A stretch of DNA of 64,000 nt from Terriglobus sp. RCC_193 (GCF_041355105.1 NZ_JBFUPK010000001.1:682001-746000); one strand, 5' to 3'. Shown: positions 39,383 to 49,139, numbered from the stretch's first letter. Made by a program: numbers and translations. Notes: generated by a model not told the origin, from the sequence alone.

Positions 39383-40450
39383 ATGGCAAAGACGATGCAA
39401 GCCGTAGTTCTCCATGGCAGGGAAGACCTGAGGCTGGAGACGGTTTCTGTTCCAGAAATTGGTCCCGGAGAGCTTTTGGTTCGCGCTGGCGCGGCCTTGA
39501 CCTGTGGGACAGACCTGAAGGTGTTCCGCCGCGGATACCACGCGAAAATGCTGGTCCCTCCCACGCTCTTCGGGCATGAAATTGCCGGAACCATCGTGGC
39601 TATGGGTGAGGGAGTTGCCGGTTTTCAGCCCGGTGATCGTGTTGTGGCGTCGAATTCGGCTCCTTGTGGCGTTTGCCTGTTCTGCCGTCGCGATCAGCCG
39701 AACCTGTGCAGCGATTTGATGTTTAATAACGGCGCCTATGCCGAATATATCCGTATTCCGGCGCGCATCGTGGAGAAGAATACACTGCACATCCCGGACG
39801 GAGTTCCGTTTGAGCAAGCTGCTCTGATGGAGCCATTGGCGTGTGTGGTCCTGGGGTTGGAGCAATGTTTCCCCAAGCCGGGTGACACTCTGGTGGTTAT
39901 CGGAGCCGGTCCGATTGGACTCATGTTCATCCGCACGGCGCACATTAGCGGGTGCCGTGTGATTGCCGTGGTGAAGCGTGATGACCAGGTTGCCAGCGCG
40001 AGGAGATTTGGCGCGGATGAAGTGGTTCAGATTGCGGATGGCGTCGATACCGTTGCGGCTGTGCGTGCTCTGACGCCTGAAAATGAAGGCGCGGACATTG
40101 TGGTGGAATGTGTTGCCACACCGGCCACGTGGGAGCAGTCCGTCGACATGGTGCGTAAGGGCGGCACGGTGAATTTCTTCGGCGGCCCACCAAGCGGTAC
40201 GGTCGTGGCGCTGGATACCAATCGGCTGCACTACGGCGACATCACTCTGAAGGCCACGTTCCATCACACACCGGCCACGAATCGCCGTGCTTTTGAACTC
40301 ATCACCAGCGGACGCATGCATGCGGAAGATTTCATTACTGCCACCGCATCGTTGAGTGATGTACCGGATGTTTTCGCGAAGATGCTGGTACGCAGCGGCA
40401 ACCGCATGCTCGACATCAAGACGGCCATCCTGCCCGGGAGCGCGGCATGA
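39383..40450 (+). CDS. zinc-dependent medium-chain dehydrogenase, first gene of the hpn operon
   Basis: A 355-residue MDR-family alcohol/polyol dehydrogenase. It shows the catalytic-zinc region (TCGTDLKVF, then GHEIAG), four structural-zinc cysteines (CGVCLFCRRDQPNLC) and a Rossmann fold (VVIGAGPIGLMF). The closest general types are sorbitol/threonine dehydrogenases; the substrate is unknown. It starts after AGGTGAG and ends in an ATGA overlap with hpnC, so it is made together with the squalene-synthesis enzymes. Whether it acts in hopanoid metabolism, for example on a side-chain polyol, is inference from this coupling only. Confidence 0.85.
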   Translation: MAKTMQAVVLHGREDLRLETVSVPEIGPGELLVRAGAALTCGTDLKVFRRGYHAKMLVPPTLFGHEIAGTIVAMGEGVAGFQPGDRVVASNSAPCGVCLFCRRDQPNLCSDLMFNNGAYAEYIRIPARIVEKNTLHIPDGVPFEQAALMEPLACVVLGLEQCFPKPGDTLVVIGAGPIGLMFIRTAHISGCRVIAVVKRDDQVASARRFGADEVVQIADGVDTVAAVRALTPENEGADIVVECVATPATWEQSVDMVRKGGTVNFFGGPPSGTVVALDTNRLHYGDITLKATFHHTPATNRRAFELITSGRMHAEDFITATASLSDVPDVFAKMLVRSGNRMLDIKTAILPGSAA

Positions 40451-41397
40451 CGTCCGTGGCAGAGCAGCGGCTGGAAGGCGCTCCAGTGGAATTACTGGAG
40501 CCAGCCACGCGTCCCACGCTGGAGGAGGCGCAGGCATGGTGCAAGGCGCTGGCTGAATCGCATTACGAAAACTTCCATGTAGCCACGGCATTCCTGTCGA
40601 AGCCGTTGCGTTCACACTTTCATGCGGTGTATGCCTTCTGCCGCGTGTCGGATGATCTGGGGGATGAAGTCGCGGACACGGCAACAGCCACGCGCCTGTT
40701 GTCTACGTGGCGCCAGATGTTGGATGAGTGCTACGACGCGCCGGAATTGTCGCGGCATCCTGTCTTTGTTGCTTTGCGGCCAACGATCGTGGCTTGCGAT
40801 TTGCCGAAGCAACCATTTACCGATCTCATTGCAGCGTTTGAGCTAGACCAGGTGAAGACGCGTTTTGCTACGTTGCGCGAGGACGAAGAATACTCCGTGT
40901 ATTCGGCAAATCCGGTTGGCTCGTTGGTGCTGTATCTGTGCGGCTATCGTGATCCTGCGCTTCATGCGTTGAGCCATAAGACATGCACGGCACTGCAGCT
41001 TGCAAACTTCTGGCAGGATGTGGGCGAAGACCTGCACGAACGCGACCGTATCTATCTGCCGCAGGATCGGATGGAGAAGTTTGGCGTGACGGAAGCGGAC
41101 CTTCGCAGCGGACGCGAGACGGCTGGCTATCGCACGATGTTGCAGGAACTATGCGCAGAGACGCGCGTGATGTTGCTGGAAGGCGCACCGTTGATTGATC
41201 GCGTGGACCGCGAACTTGCGGCGACGCTGCGGCTCTTTACGCAGGGCGGCCTTGCCATCCTGGATGCAATTGCAGCCATTGGGTACAACACGCTGAGTCA
41301 GCGCCCTGAAGTCAGCAAGAGTGCAAAGTTAAAGCTGCTGTTTGGCGCCGGACTGAGTAAGCTTGGTGTGCATCGTGGATCGCGGGGTCTCCGTTGA
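40447..41397 (+). CDS. hpnC: squalene synthase HpnC (hydroxysqualene synthase step)
   Basis: HpnC belongs to the HpnCDE route, which converts two farnesyl diphosphates to squalene for hopanoids: HpnD makes presqualene diphosphate, HpnC hydroxysqualene, HpnE squalene. The 316-residue protein has an all-alpha trans-prenyltransferase fold with the first Asp motif in CRVSDDLGDE and the second in NFWQDVGEDLHERDRIYLP. SHYENFHVATAFL near the N terminus is typical of HpnC. It overlaps the genes on both sides. Confidence 0.93.
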   Translation: MTSVAEQRLEGAPVELLEPATRPTLEEAQAWCKALAESHYENFHVATAFLSKPLRSHFHAVYAFCRVSDDLGDEVADTATATRLLSTWRQMLDECYDAPELSRHPVFVALRPTIVACDLPKQPFTDLIAAFELDQVKTRFATLREDEEYSVYSANPVGSLVLYLCGYRDPALHALSHKTCTALQLANFWQDVGEDLHERDRIYLPQDRMEKFGVTEADLRSGRETAGYRTMLQELCAETRVMLLEGAPLIDRVDRELAATLRLFTQGGLAILDAIAAIGYNTLSQRPEVSKSAKLKLLFGAGLSKLGVHRGSRGLR

Positions 41398-42377
41398 AGA
41401 TGCGTCGCACAGTGCAACTCGAAGCCGCGTATGCGGAGTGCTGCGCCATTGCCAAGCGCGAAGCCAAGAATTTTTACTATGGCTTCCTCGCGTTGCCAAA
41501 ACACAAGCGCGAAGCCATGTGCGCCGTGTATGCGTTTATGCGTCGTGCAGATGACATCAGCGACGATGAAAGTTTCACGCTCGAAACGCGCCGCATGCAA
41601 ATGGCTGGATGGCTGGCTTCCTGGAACGGGTTTCGCCGCGCGGCGTTTCATGATGAGTCGCCCGTGCTGCCGGAAGATAAGCGTGATCATGCTGTCTTTC
41701 TTGCGGTTGCGGACGTGCAGCAGAGTTTCGGCGTGTCGGACAATCTGTTGGAACAGCTTATCGTTGGCACCACGATGGACCTGAAGGTGGAGCCGCCGCA
41801 GGGTGTTCGCCGCATACAGTTGGAGAGCCGCACGGTAGATGTTTACGAGACGATGCAGGCGCTGGAAGGCTATTGCTACCTTGTGGCGTCTGTCGTGGGG
41901 CTTACGACGATCCGTATCTTCGGCTACTGCGATCACGTTGCGGAAGAGTATGCAGAGAAGATTGGGCTTGCGTTTCAACTGACGAATATTCTGCGCGATG
42001 TGAAGGAAGATGCAGAACGTGGCCGTGTCTATCTTCCGGAAGACCTGCTCGCAAAGCATCAATTAACAGCACAGGATGTTCTGGCAGCGTCTGCAAGCGG
42101 CTCAATGCGTCCGGAGTTGCGCACATTGCTTGCGGAAGTTGCCACTCGCGCAGAGAAATACTACGCTGCTGCGGAGGATTTGATCCCGCTGCTCGACCGC
42201 GATAGCCGGCCCGCGATGCGCGTTCTCATTACGATCTATCACCTGTTGCTGAAGGAGATCGTTGCACGCAACTATGACGTGCTGCAGCAGCGTGTGAGCG
42301 TCTCTACAGGACGCAAGTTGCGTGTGCTGGCGGGCGGCATGGTGCGTGCACTGCTGGCTCGCGGAGGAACGGCGTGA
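41394..42377 (+). CDS. hpnD: presqualene diphosphate synthase HpnD
   Basis: A 327-residue head-to-head prenyl synthase. Diagnostic pieces are AKNFYYGFLALPKHKR, MRRADDISDDE (first Asp motif), EGYCYLVASVVGLTTI and NILRDVKEDAERGRVYLPEDLL (second Asp motif, in parts). HpnD condenses two farnesyl diphosphates to presqualene diphosphate. The start is TTG at 41394, overlapping the hpnC stop with a GGGG-rich ribosome site; ATG 41400 is the alternative. Confidence 0.94.
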   Translation: MKMRRTVQLEAAYAECCAIAKREAKNFYYGFLALPKHKREAMCAVYAFMRRADDISDDESFTLETRRMQMAGWLASWNGFRRAAFHDESPVLPEDKRDHAVFLAVADVQQSFGVSDNLLEQLIVGTTMDLKVEPPQGVRRIQLESRTVDVYETMQALEGYCYLVASVVGLTTIRIFGYCDHVAEEYAEKIGLAFQLTNILRDVKEDAERGRVYLPEDLLAKHQLTAQDVLAASASGSMRPELRTLLAEVATRAEKYYAAAEDLIPLLDRDSRPAMRVLITIYHLLLKEIVARNYDVLQQRVSVSTGRKLRVLAGGMVRALLARGGTA

Positions 42378-43753
42378 GCGTTCCGTCGTTTGACGTTATC
42401 GTTGTCGGTGCAGGTCTGGCTGGTCTTGCTGCAGCGTCGTCGTTGTCCGCGGCAGGTGCATCGGTACTCATACTGGAGCGCAAGCCCTTCGTCGGCGGTC
42501 GTGCATATTCCTATGAACATCCTGTTCTGCACGAAGAGATTGATTGCCAGCACGTGCTGCTGGGATGCTGCACAAACCTGATTGATTTATGTGCGAAGTC
42601 GGGTGTAGCGGATCGTATCCGCTGGTATGACGAACTGACGTTTCTGCAGCCGGGAAATGCGCCGCGCACACGCCTGAAACCCGGCGGTATGCCTGCGCCG
42701 TTTCATACTTCGTTTGATTTCCTGCGCGCACCCATGCTGGCCATGAAGGACAAGGTTGCGGTTGCGCGCGGATTGATGGAGTTTCTGCGTGGCTATCCGC
42801 AGGATGACAGCGAAAGCTTTGCCACATGGTTAAAGCGCACCGGACAAACAGAAGGCGCGATCAAGCATCTGTGGGAACCGGTGATCGTTGGTGCGTTAAA
42901 CGATAGTTTTGAAAACTGTTCTACGAAGTACGCCGGGCAGGTCTTTCACGAATCATTTTTGAAATCTGCAGAAGGTGGACGTCTGGGGATTCCGACTCTG
43001 CCGCTGTCGCAGTTTTACGGCTACGTAGCTGAACAATGTGTGCGGCAGGGTGCGGAGCTTCGTCTATCGCAGTCGGTAACAGCGCTGCGCAGGAATGAAG
43101 ACGCGTGGCGGGTGAGTACGTCTGAAGGCGATTTTGTTGCGCATAACGTAATTCTGGCGACGAATTTTCATCAGACAGCAAGCCTGTTACCACAGGCGAA
43201 TGACGCATTTCAGCACTTCAAGAACGCACCCATCACAACGGTTCATCTGTGGTTTGATCGTCAGATTACAGAGCTGGATCATGCTGTGTTGCTGGATACC
43301 GGCATCCAGTGGCTCTTTCACAAATCGCGCATCCGCCGCTGGACCGTAGAGCGCGGAAGCTATTGCGAACTGGTGATCTCCGCATCATTTGAGCAGCTTC
43401 ACCAGACGCGCGAGGCTATCTTCTCCAACGCATTGCGCGAACTCGCCATGTTCTTCCCCGCGGTGAACGAAGCGAAGTTGGTAAAGAGCGGCATCCTGAA
43501 GGAAGCGCGCGCCACGTTCTCCGTTACACCGGGGCTTGACGTACATCGTCCGAAGCAGGATACGGGGCTGCCCGGCCTGTTCATTGCGGGTGACTGGACT
43601 GCTACAGGATGGCCTTCCACTATGGAAGGCGCGGTACGCAGCGGACGTCTTGCGGCAGAGGCATTGAGTGTTTCTGCTGGTCAGAACATGCGTTTTCTTG
43701 CCCAGGAGCCACAGGCATCTGGACTGATGCAGTGGATTGCCACTCGCCGTTAA
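42374..43753 (+). CDS. hpnE: squalene-associated FAD-dependent desaturase HpnE
   Basis: HpnE reduces hydroxysqualene to squalene. The 459-residue flavoprotein has an N-terminal FAD site (VIVVGAGLAGLAAASSL, then LERKPFVGGRAYSY) and a C-terminal FAD-binding segment (GLFIAGDWTATGWPSTMEGA, followed by RSGRLAAEAL). DCQHVLLGCCTNL is typical of HpnE. The start is GTG at 42374 overlapping hpnD. The squalene-hopene cyclase gene is not in the window. Confidence 0.94.
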   Translation: MSVPSFDVIVVGAGLAGLAAASSLSAAGASVLILERKPFVGGRAYSYEHPVLHEEIDCQHVLLGCCTNLIDLCAKSGVADRIRWYDELTFLQPGNAPRTRLKPGGMPAPFHTSFDFLRAPMLAMKDKVAVARGLMEFLRGYPQDDSESFATWLKRTGQTEGAIKHLWEPVIVGALNDSFENCSTKYAGQVFHESFLKSAEGGRLGIPTLPLSQFYGYVAEQCVRQGAELRLSQSVTALRRNEDAWRVSTSEGDFVAHNVILATNFHQTASLLPQANDAFQHFKNAPITTVHLWFDRQITELDHAVLLDTGIQWLFHKSRIRRWTVERGSYCELVISASFEQLHQTREAIFSNALRELAMFFPAVNEAKLVKSGILKEARATFSVTPGLDVHRPKQDTGLPGLFIAGDWTATGWPSTMEGAVRSGRLAAEALSVSAGQNMRFLAQEPQASGLMQWIATRR

Positions 43754-43900
43754 ACCGCAGAACATATTCGTCTTAACGAAAAATTGCCGGCGAACATGCG
43801 CCAGGACTCACAAAGTTTTACCTTCCGCGCAACAATCTCAAGAACACGCGTGTCAGTAGGGATGTAGCGAGCCTGCGTGCTTGCCGGAGGTTGTTGCCCG

Positions 43901-46114
43901 ATGCGTGCCTCGAATGCTTTTCGTGCCGGTCTTTCTGCGGTTCTCTGTGGCACCCTGGCGGCACCGGCTATGCCCGCCGCGCCGCGAGTCAATCCTGTGC
44001 GACCGCTGGATCGGAACGCACGTGCGGAGTTGATGCTGCAACGCTTCACCTTCGGTCCTACGGCATCGGATCTTCAAAGCATTCGCAGCGTCGGTATTGA
44101 GACATGGTTCCAGCAGCAGTTGAATCCAGAGAACATTCCCGACTCGAGTTTTGAAACGCGCATGGACGTCTATCCCGCGTTGCGCATGACACAGGCAGAG
44201 CGACTGCAGCGCTATCCGGAACCAGCGACGGTTCGTGTGTTGGCACGCAGCGGGAAATTGCCTGCCGATCCGGAGTTGCGCGCTATTGTCAGCGATCAGG
44301 TGGAGTTCTACCAGATGGTGCAGGACAATAAAGCCGCCAAGGCGCAGCCTGCTGGCAACAACATGGCTGCTCCCATGATGAACGGCGCAGCAGAAAAGCC
44401 TACTGCGCAGACAGCAGCGCAGGTGCAAGCGCAGGCCGCAGTTGTCAATCTGGAACAGACCACACCCGCGATGGAAAAGCCGCAGGTGGATGCCATTCTC
44501 GCCCTCTCCCCGAATGACCGTTACGTGCAACTCCTGCACATGCCTCCTGCAGAACTGATTGCGCTGCGCAAAGGCGCACGTGGCCCTCTGGAAGCGAAGC
44601 TTGTCGATGGCATGTCTCCTTTGCAGAAGGAAACGCTTCTGGCTCTTTCCGGCACCAACCGCATGATCAACGCGGAAACACAGGGCGCGCGGCTGTTACG
44701 TGATATCTATTCGCAACGACAACTGGAAGCCGTGATGACAGATTTCTGGCTGAATCACTTCAACATTTTCAGTGGCAAAGACGGCCAGGAGCCTTCACTG
44801 ATTCCGCAATATGAGCAAACGATCCGCGACCACGCACTGGGACATTTTGAAGACCTTCTGGTGGCCACGGCGCAGAGTCCAGCCATGCTTCGTTATCTGG
44901 ATAACGCCACCAGTACCGGCCCGAATTCGCTGGCAGCACAGCGTGAAAGACGCAACCCAAAGAACAAATCGAATTCAGGATTGAATGAGAATTACGGGCG
45001 CGAGCTCATGGAGCTACACACGCTTGGTGTGAATGGGGGATACACACAGAAAGACGTCACCGAAGTGGCAAAAGTGTTCACGGGATGGACACTGGAACGC
45101 CCTTACGACGGTGGTGATTACTCCTTCAATCCCAATCGCCATGAGCCGGGAAGCAAGACGGTATTGGGCAAAACGATTAAGTCTGGTGGCGAAGATGAAG
45201 GCCGTGAAGTACTGCACATGCTGGCCACCAGCCCTGCGACAGCTCACTTCATCAGTACCGAGCTTGCACAGCGATTTGTAAGTGACGCACCGCCGAAGGC
45301 GATGGTAGATCGCATGGCACAAACGTTTCTCAAATCGAACGGCGATATCAAAGCGGTGCTGCTGGCGATGGTGCATTCTCAGGAGTTCTTCACCACAGCG
45401 ACCGTGAATGCAAAGTTGAAGACGCCGCTGGAATACGTCACCAGTGCAGTACGTGCAAGCGGCGCAGAGGTGACAAATCCATTGCCACTGGTGCAATCGC
45501 TACAGCAGCTTGGTATGCCTTTGTATGGATGCATGCCACCGACTGGTTACAAGTGGGATGAAGAGACATGGTTAAGTTCTTCGGCGCTGATCAATCGCAT
45601 GAACTTTTCGCTGACGCTGGCAACAAATCGCGTTGGCGGTGTGAGTGTGGATTGGACGCCGGTGATCGCAGATTCGAATGCAGCAACCACGCATCCTGTG
45701 GCGATGACTTCAACTGCATTGTCTAATCCGGAGGCGATGCGTAAGGAATCGTTGCTGGAGGCGAAGCTCTTTGAGGTTCCGGTTAGTGCGCAGACACGCT
45801 CTGCCGTTATTTCGCAAGGCAATGACAATGTAGCAGCGCAGGCTTCGCAGCAGTTCTCTCAGACGAACAACGGTCGAGTGCTAACGCCGGCTGAGAGAGA
45901 TGCGCAGCAGCAGGACAAGTTGGACGAGATGATGATGGGCCACCGCAACGGAATGCCGCCACCCACGAAAGCAGCAGGCGCAGTGAAGGGGCAGGCGGTT
46001 GTGCAGCGCGGTCTGGGTGCAACACCAGCAAAGATGGGACCGCCACCTGCGGATAAACAGGCTGCGGCAATGGCAGGACTCCTGCTTGGTGCGCCGGAGT
46101 TTCAACGGCGGTAA
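43901..46114 (+). CDS. secreted DUF1800 family protein
   Basis: A 737-residue protein with an N-terminal signal peptide (FRAGLSAVLCGTLAAPAMPA). The DUF1800 body has LMLQRFTFGPTASDLQSI, FWLNHFNIFSGK, YGRELMELHTLGVNGGYTQ (a hallmark) and VFTGWTLERP. Pro/Ala/Gln-rich low-complexity stretches lie at about residues 150-195 and 620-700. The biochemical role of the family is not established; it is usually encoded with a DUF1501 protein, as here, 30 bases downstream. ATG 43901 was chosen as the start of a normal signal peptide. Confidence 0.9.
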   Translation: MRASNAFRAGLSAVLCGTLAAPAMPAAPRVNPVRPLDRNARAELMLQRFTFGPTASDLQSIRSVGIETWFQQQLNPENIPDSSFETRMDVYPALRMTQAERLQRYPEPATVRVLARSGKLPADPELRAIVSDQVEFYQMVQDNKAAKAQPAGNNMAAPMMNGAAEKPTAQTAAQVQAQAAVVNLEQTTPAMEKPQVDAILALSPNDRYVQLLHMPPAELIALRKGARGPLEAKLVDGMSPLQKETLLALSGTNRMINAETQGARLLRDIYSQRQLEAVMTDFWLNHFNIFSGKDGQEPSLIPQYEQTIRDHALGHFEDLLVATAQSPAMLRYLDNATSTGPNSLAAQRERRNPKNKSNSGLNENYGRELMELHTLGVNGGYTQKDVTEVAKVFTGWTLERPYDGGDYSFNPNRHEPGSKTVLGKTIKSGGEDEGREVLHMLATSPATAHFISTELAQRFVSDAPPKAMVDRMAQTFLKSNGDIKAVLLAMVHSQEFFTTATVNAKLKTPLEYVTSAVRASGAEVTNPLPLVQSLQQLGMPLYGCMPPTGYKWDEETWLSSSALINRMNFSLTLATNRVGGVSVDWTPVIADSNAATTHPVAMTSTALSNPEAMRKESLLEAKLFEVPVSAQTRSAVISQGNDNVAAQASQQFSQTNNGRVLTPAERDAQQQDKLDEMMMGHRNGMPPPTKAAGAVKGQAVVQRGLGATPAKMGPPPADKQAAAMAGLLLGAPEFQRR

Positions 46115-46144
46115 CGAAGCAACAGTAAGGCGAGAGGTAGCACA

Positions 46145-47392
46145 ATGTTTTCACGGCGGGCATTTGTAAAGAACGGCGCTCTTGCATTAGTCGGTACAGC
46201 AACAGTTCCGCAGTTCCTGGTGCGTTCCGTGATGGCGGAACAGGCTACTGCACAAGCCAACGGGAAGAAGCTTGTGGTGTTGTTTCAACGCGGCGCGGCG
46301 GACGGTCTGAACATCGTGGTGCCGTATCGCGAGAAGAACTACTATGCGATGCGTCCGAACATTGCCATTCAACCGAATGAAGTGCTGGATCTGGATGGGC
46401 AGTTTGGATTACACCCCGCCATGGCTCCGCTGCTGCCGCTGTATCAGAAGGGACATCTGGCTGTGGTACATGCCGTGGGTTCGCCGGATACCACGCGGTC
46501 ACACTTCGATGCGCAGGACTACATGGAGAGCGGCACGCCCGGCATCAAGAGTACGCAGGATGGATGGCTGAATCGTGCGTTGCAGGCGGAGCGTGTCGAT
46601 CCCAAGGCGGCAAGAGCATTTCGTGCTGTGGCGCTGGGAACCCAGGTGCCTCGTACGTTGCAGGGGCGTCTGCCTGCAGTTGCTGTGTCGAACGTGGCGA
46701 ACTTCTCCGTGGGCAACAGCCAGGGTGCGCAAGCCACGGCTGTCTCCAACGCGTTTCAGGAGATGTATGCCGGAACGCATGATCGCATCCTGAGTGGTGA
46801 AGGGCAGGAGACGTTTGAGGCTGTGCGGATGCTAAAGGCAACTGATCCTGCGCATTATCAGCCTGCCAATGGCGTTGTGTATCCGAGCACTTCCTTCGCC
46901 AACAGCCTGAAGCAGGTGGCGCAGTTGATGAAGGCTAATCTCGGCGTGGAAGCGGCGTTTGCCGACATCAACGACTGGGACACACATCAGGCGCAGGGAG
47001 CAGTGCAGGGACGTCTTGCGAATCGGCTGAAGGAGTTCAGCGAGGCGATTGCGTGCTTCTGGAATGACATGGGGCAGGATGCCGAGCACATCACGCTGGT
47101 CACGATGAGTGAGTTTGGTCGTACTGCACGACAGAACGGTACCGGCGGCACAGATCATGGGCATGGCAACGTGATGTTTGTGCTGGGAGGCACTATTCGC
47201 GGGGGCAAGGTCTATGGTGAATGGCCCGGATTGGAAGACCACCAGTTGAATGAGGGACGCGATCTGGCGATCACCACGGACTTCCGGCAGGTATTGGCCG
47301 AAGCGACGCAACATGCGTTGGGAACACGCGATCTTTCCCAGGTGTTTCCGGGCGCCAAACTGGGGCAGGATCAGTATCTGCAGTTTGTTTAA
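46145..47392 (+). CDS. DUF1501 family protein with Tat signal
   Basis: A 415-residue protein with a twin-arginine signal (SRRAFVKNGALALVGTA). DUF1501 belongs to the alkaline-phosphatase/sulfatase-like fold: LVVLFQRGAADGLNIVVPY, LHPAMAPLLPLYQKGHLAVVHAVG, and the late motif MSEFGRTARQNGTGGTDHG are diagnostic, with the last likely at the metal site. AGGCGAGAGG precedes the ATG. It forms a pair with the DUF1800 gene; the two may handle the same extracellular substrate. Confidence 0.92.
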   Translation: MFSRRAFVKNGALALVGTATVPQFLVRSVMAEQATAQANGKKLVVLFQRGAADGLNIVVPYREKNYYAMRPNIAIQPNEVLDLDGQFGLHPAMAPLLPLYQKGHLAVVHAVGSPDTTRSHFDAQDYMESGTPGIKSTQDGWLNRALQAERVDPKAARAFRAVALGTQVPRTLQGRLPAVAVSNVANFSVGNSQGAQATAVSNAFQEMYAGTHDRILSGEGQETFEAVRMLKATDPAHYQPANGVVYPSTSFANSLKQVAQLMKANLGVEAAFADINDWDTHQAQGAVQGRLANRLKEFSEAIACFWNDMGQDAEHITLVTMSEFGRTARQNGTGGTDHGHGNVMFVLGGTIRGGKVYGEWPGLEDHQLNEGRDLAITTDFRQVLAEATQHALGTRDLSQVFPGAKLGQDQYLQFV

Positions 47393-47695
47393 GGATGGTT
47401 TCAAACGCACGTTTGGACACGGAAATGTCGTCATCTGATATGTCACGACGTATCCATTTAGATTCCTGTGAAAGCATCCTTTGGACCGCGCAACCTTTAG
47501 TCGAAAATTGCGTCTTATTGGATGTAGTCAGCAATTAGCCGGGGTCACCCTCTACGACACCGGTTTCACCTATCCGCAACAAATCTTCCCACCTTTTATG
47601 TAAGGCTCCCAGAGTATCGGGAGCCTTCACTTCTATAGGGCGGTATGGGCTGTGGGTGATGCCTGTTGTCAGCGTGCGTGACTGTCAAGTATGTA
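47393..47695. terminator. gap between DUF1501 and doxX genes with a bidirectional hairpin
   Basis: In this 303-base convergent gap, AAGGCTCCC (47602-47610) pairs with GGGAGCCTT (47619-47627) around an 8-base loop. It could end both transcripts. The rest holds no gene, tRNA or further repeat that I can see. Confidence 0.6.
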
Positions 47696-48118
47696 CTACT
47701 CGATGCTGAGACGACGGTCGAGGGAGAGCATGCCGGCACCGAAGGCGGCTGCGACGAGGGCCAGTACGCAGATGGCGAGCGGGTACTTGGAGGCGTCGTA
47801 GGCAGGGTAGGTGACCTTGGCGATGCCGACGATCAGGGTGATGGTGATCAGCGCGCCGAAGAGGCGTGTAAACAGTCCCAGTAGGATGCAGAAGCCACCC
47901 AGAAACTCCACCAGTGCGGAGATGGTGCCGAGCCATGCGGGCATTCCCAGCGTCATCACGTAGTGGTTCCACTTCTCAATGGCGGAGAAGAGGTTATTGC
48001 CGTGCAGACCGCCGTGCGGAATCACCTTATGCCAGCTTGCGGAGATGAGCGCCGCACCAAAGACAAGACGCAGGATCAACAGGGTAAAGGGTTGCAGACG
48101 GTCGAAAAATCGGCCCAT
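47696..48118 (-). CDS. DoxX family membrane protein
   Basis: A 140-residue protein with four membrane helices. The DoxX pattern is clear: LLILRLVFGAALISASWHKV, GLHGNNLFSAIEKWNHYVMTLGMP in parts, LVEFLGGFCILLGLFTRL. The family includes subunits of quinol oxidases and proteins linked to redox stress, but most members have no known role. GAGAGGTG lies upstream of the ATG. A minus-strand neighbour of an alpha/beta-hydrolase-like gene, 53 bases upstream. Confidence 0.88.
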   Translation of the reverse strand: MGRFFDRLQPFTLLILRLVFGAALISASWHKVIPHGGLHGNNLFSAIEKWNHYVMTLGMPAWLGTISALVEFLGGFCILLGLFTRLFGALITITLIVGIAKVTYPAYDASKYPLAICVLALVAAAFGAGMLSLDRRLSIE

Positions 48119-48171
48119 GAAAACACACCTCTCAAAGTCAGGCTAAGGTGTTTTCGCTGTATTCCTTGTAG

Positions 48172-49086
48172 CTATTTCGTTGTGGGTGCCAATACCGGCA
48201 CGGGGCCACCGGGCAGGATGCTGTCCAGGAAGCGGGCCAGCGCAGCCCTTTCCACGACGGCGTCGTGGGTGGGTACCTCGACGGTCAGCTTGGGGTCGGC
48301 GGCACCCTGATAGGTGGCAGTGCGGGCCTTATCCAGTGGGCCGACGGTGTAGAGCAGCTTGGGTGTAGCCAGGTGCTGCAGGCCGTCGAGCGGGAAGCCA
48401 TCGTGGAAGACCAGGTGCATGGGATAGAGCAGTACTCGGGCGTCGGCGCGGACACGGGTTTCCACTGACGGGTCGGCGTTGTAGGCGATCAGACCTGCGC
48501 CGGGACCGTAGTTCTGGAGTAGTTGCGTGCCGATGGAGACGCCGATACCGCTGCCGAAGACCAGCACATGATCCGGCTGGATGTGGCGCGTTCCGGTGAG
48601 GTATTCCCATGCAGAGACGGCGTCGGCCAGCATGTGGTCCTGGCTGGGATGCGGGCGCTGTGCACTGTCGCCGTAGCCGCGGTAGTCGAAGGCGAGCACG
48701 TTGAGGCCGAGGTCGCGCAAGGCAGCGATCTGTGTGCTGTCCGCGGCATCAAGCTGACCGTCTGCGCCGCGGAGGTAGAGGACGGCGTAGGAGGCGCGCG
48801 GCGATTCCGCGCCGGCGGTGATCCATTCGCCGGAGAGCTGCGGCTGGCCGCTGGCGTCGGTGCCGAAGCGGAGCTTCTCCGAGGCTAACCCGGTTCCTCC
48901 GTTGGCCTTGCGCGTGGGGTGAAGGACAAGCTGCCAGGAACCCATGTAGATCATCGCTCCCATTGCCAGATAGGCGCAGACGAAGGCCGCGCCAATCGTG
49001 AGGCCGAGCATTTTGAGGAGCCAGCGCGGATCGATGACCTGGACGGTTTTGGGTGGGTTCTGCTGCTTTTTCTTTGACTTCGCCAT
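48172..49086 (-). CDS. membrane-anchored alpha/beta-hydrolase-fold protein with a Gly at the nucleophile position
   Basis: A 304-residue protein: basic N terminus (MAKSKKKQQ), one membrane segment at about residues 28-50, then an alpha/beta-hydrolase domain (LAFDYRGYGDSA as the beta-4 signature). The nucleophile elbow, normally G-x-S-x-G, reads FGSGIGVS, so glycine occupies the serine position. An Asp (GPLDKAR) and a His (VPTHDAV) stand where the other triad members are expected. It may be catalytically inactive or use the neighbouring serine. Substrate unknown. Confidence 0.8.
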   Translation of the reverse strand: MAKSKKKQQNPPKTVQVIDPRWLLKMLGLTIGAAFVCAYLAMGAMIYMGSWQLVLHPTRKANGGTGLASEKLRFGTDASGQPQLSGEWITAGAESPRASYAVLYLRGADGQLDAADSTQIAALRDLGLNVLAFDYRGYGDSAQRPHPSQDHMLADAVSAWEYLTGTRHIQPDHVLVFGSGIGVSIGTQLLQNYGPGAGLIAYNADPSVETRVRADARVLLYPMHLVFHDGFPLDGLQHLATPKLLYTVGPLDKARTATYQGAADPKLTVEVPTHDAVVERAALARFLDSILPGGPVPVLAPTTK

Positions 49087-49139
49087 TCGTTTTCCATGGT
49101 ATCGCGCCGGTACGGGGGGACCCCTCCCCTATGTTTTCT

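Noticed and set aside
39302-40684. A 460-codon minus-strand open frame across the dehydrogenase and hpnC
   Set aside because: It spans two well-supported, coupled genes and resembles no family.
47393-47695. tRNA or small RNA gene in the DUF1501-doxX gap
   Set aside because: No acceptor stem/T-loop pattern (GGTTCGAATCC-like) is present; only the terminator hairpin is clear.
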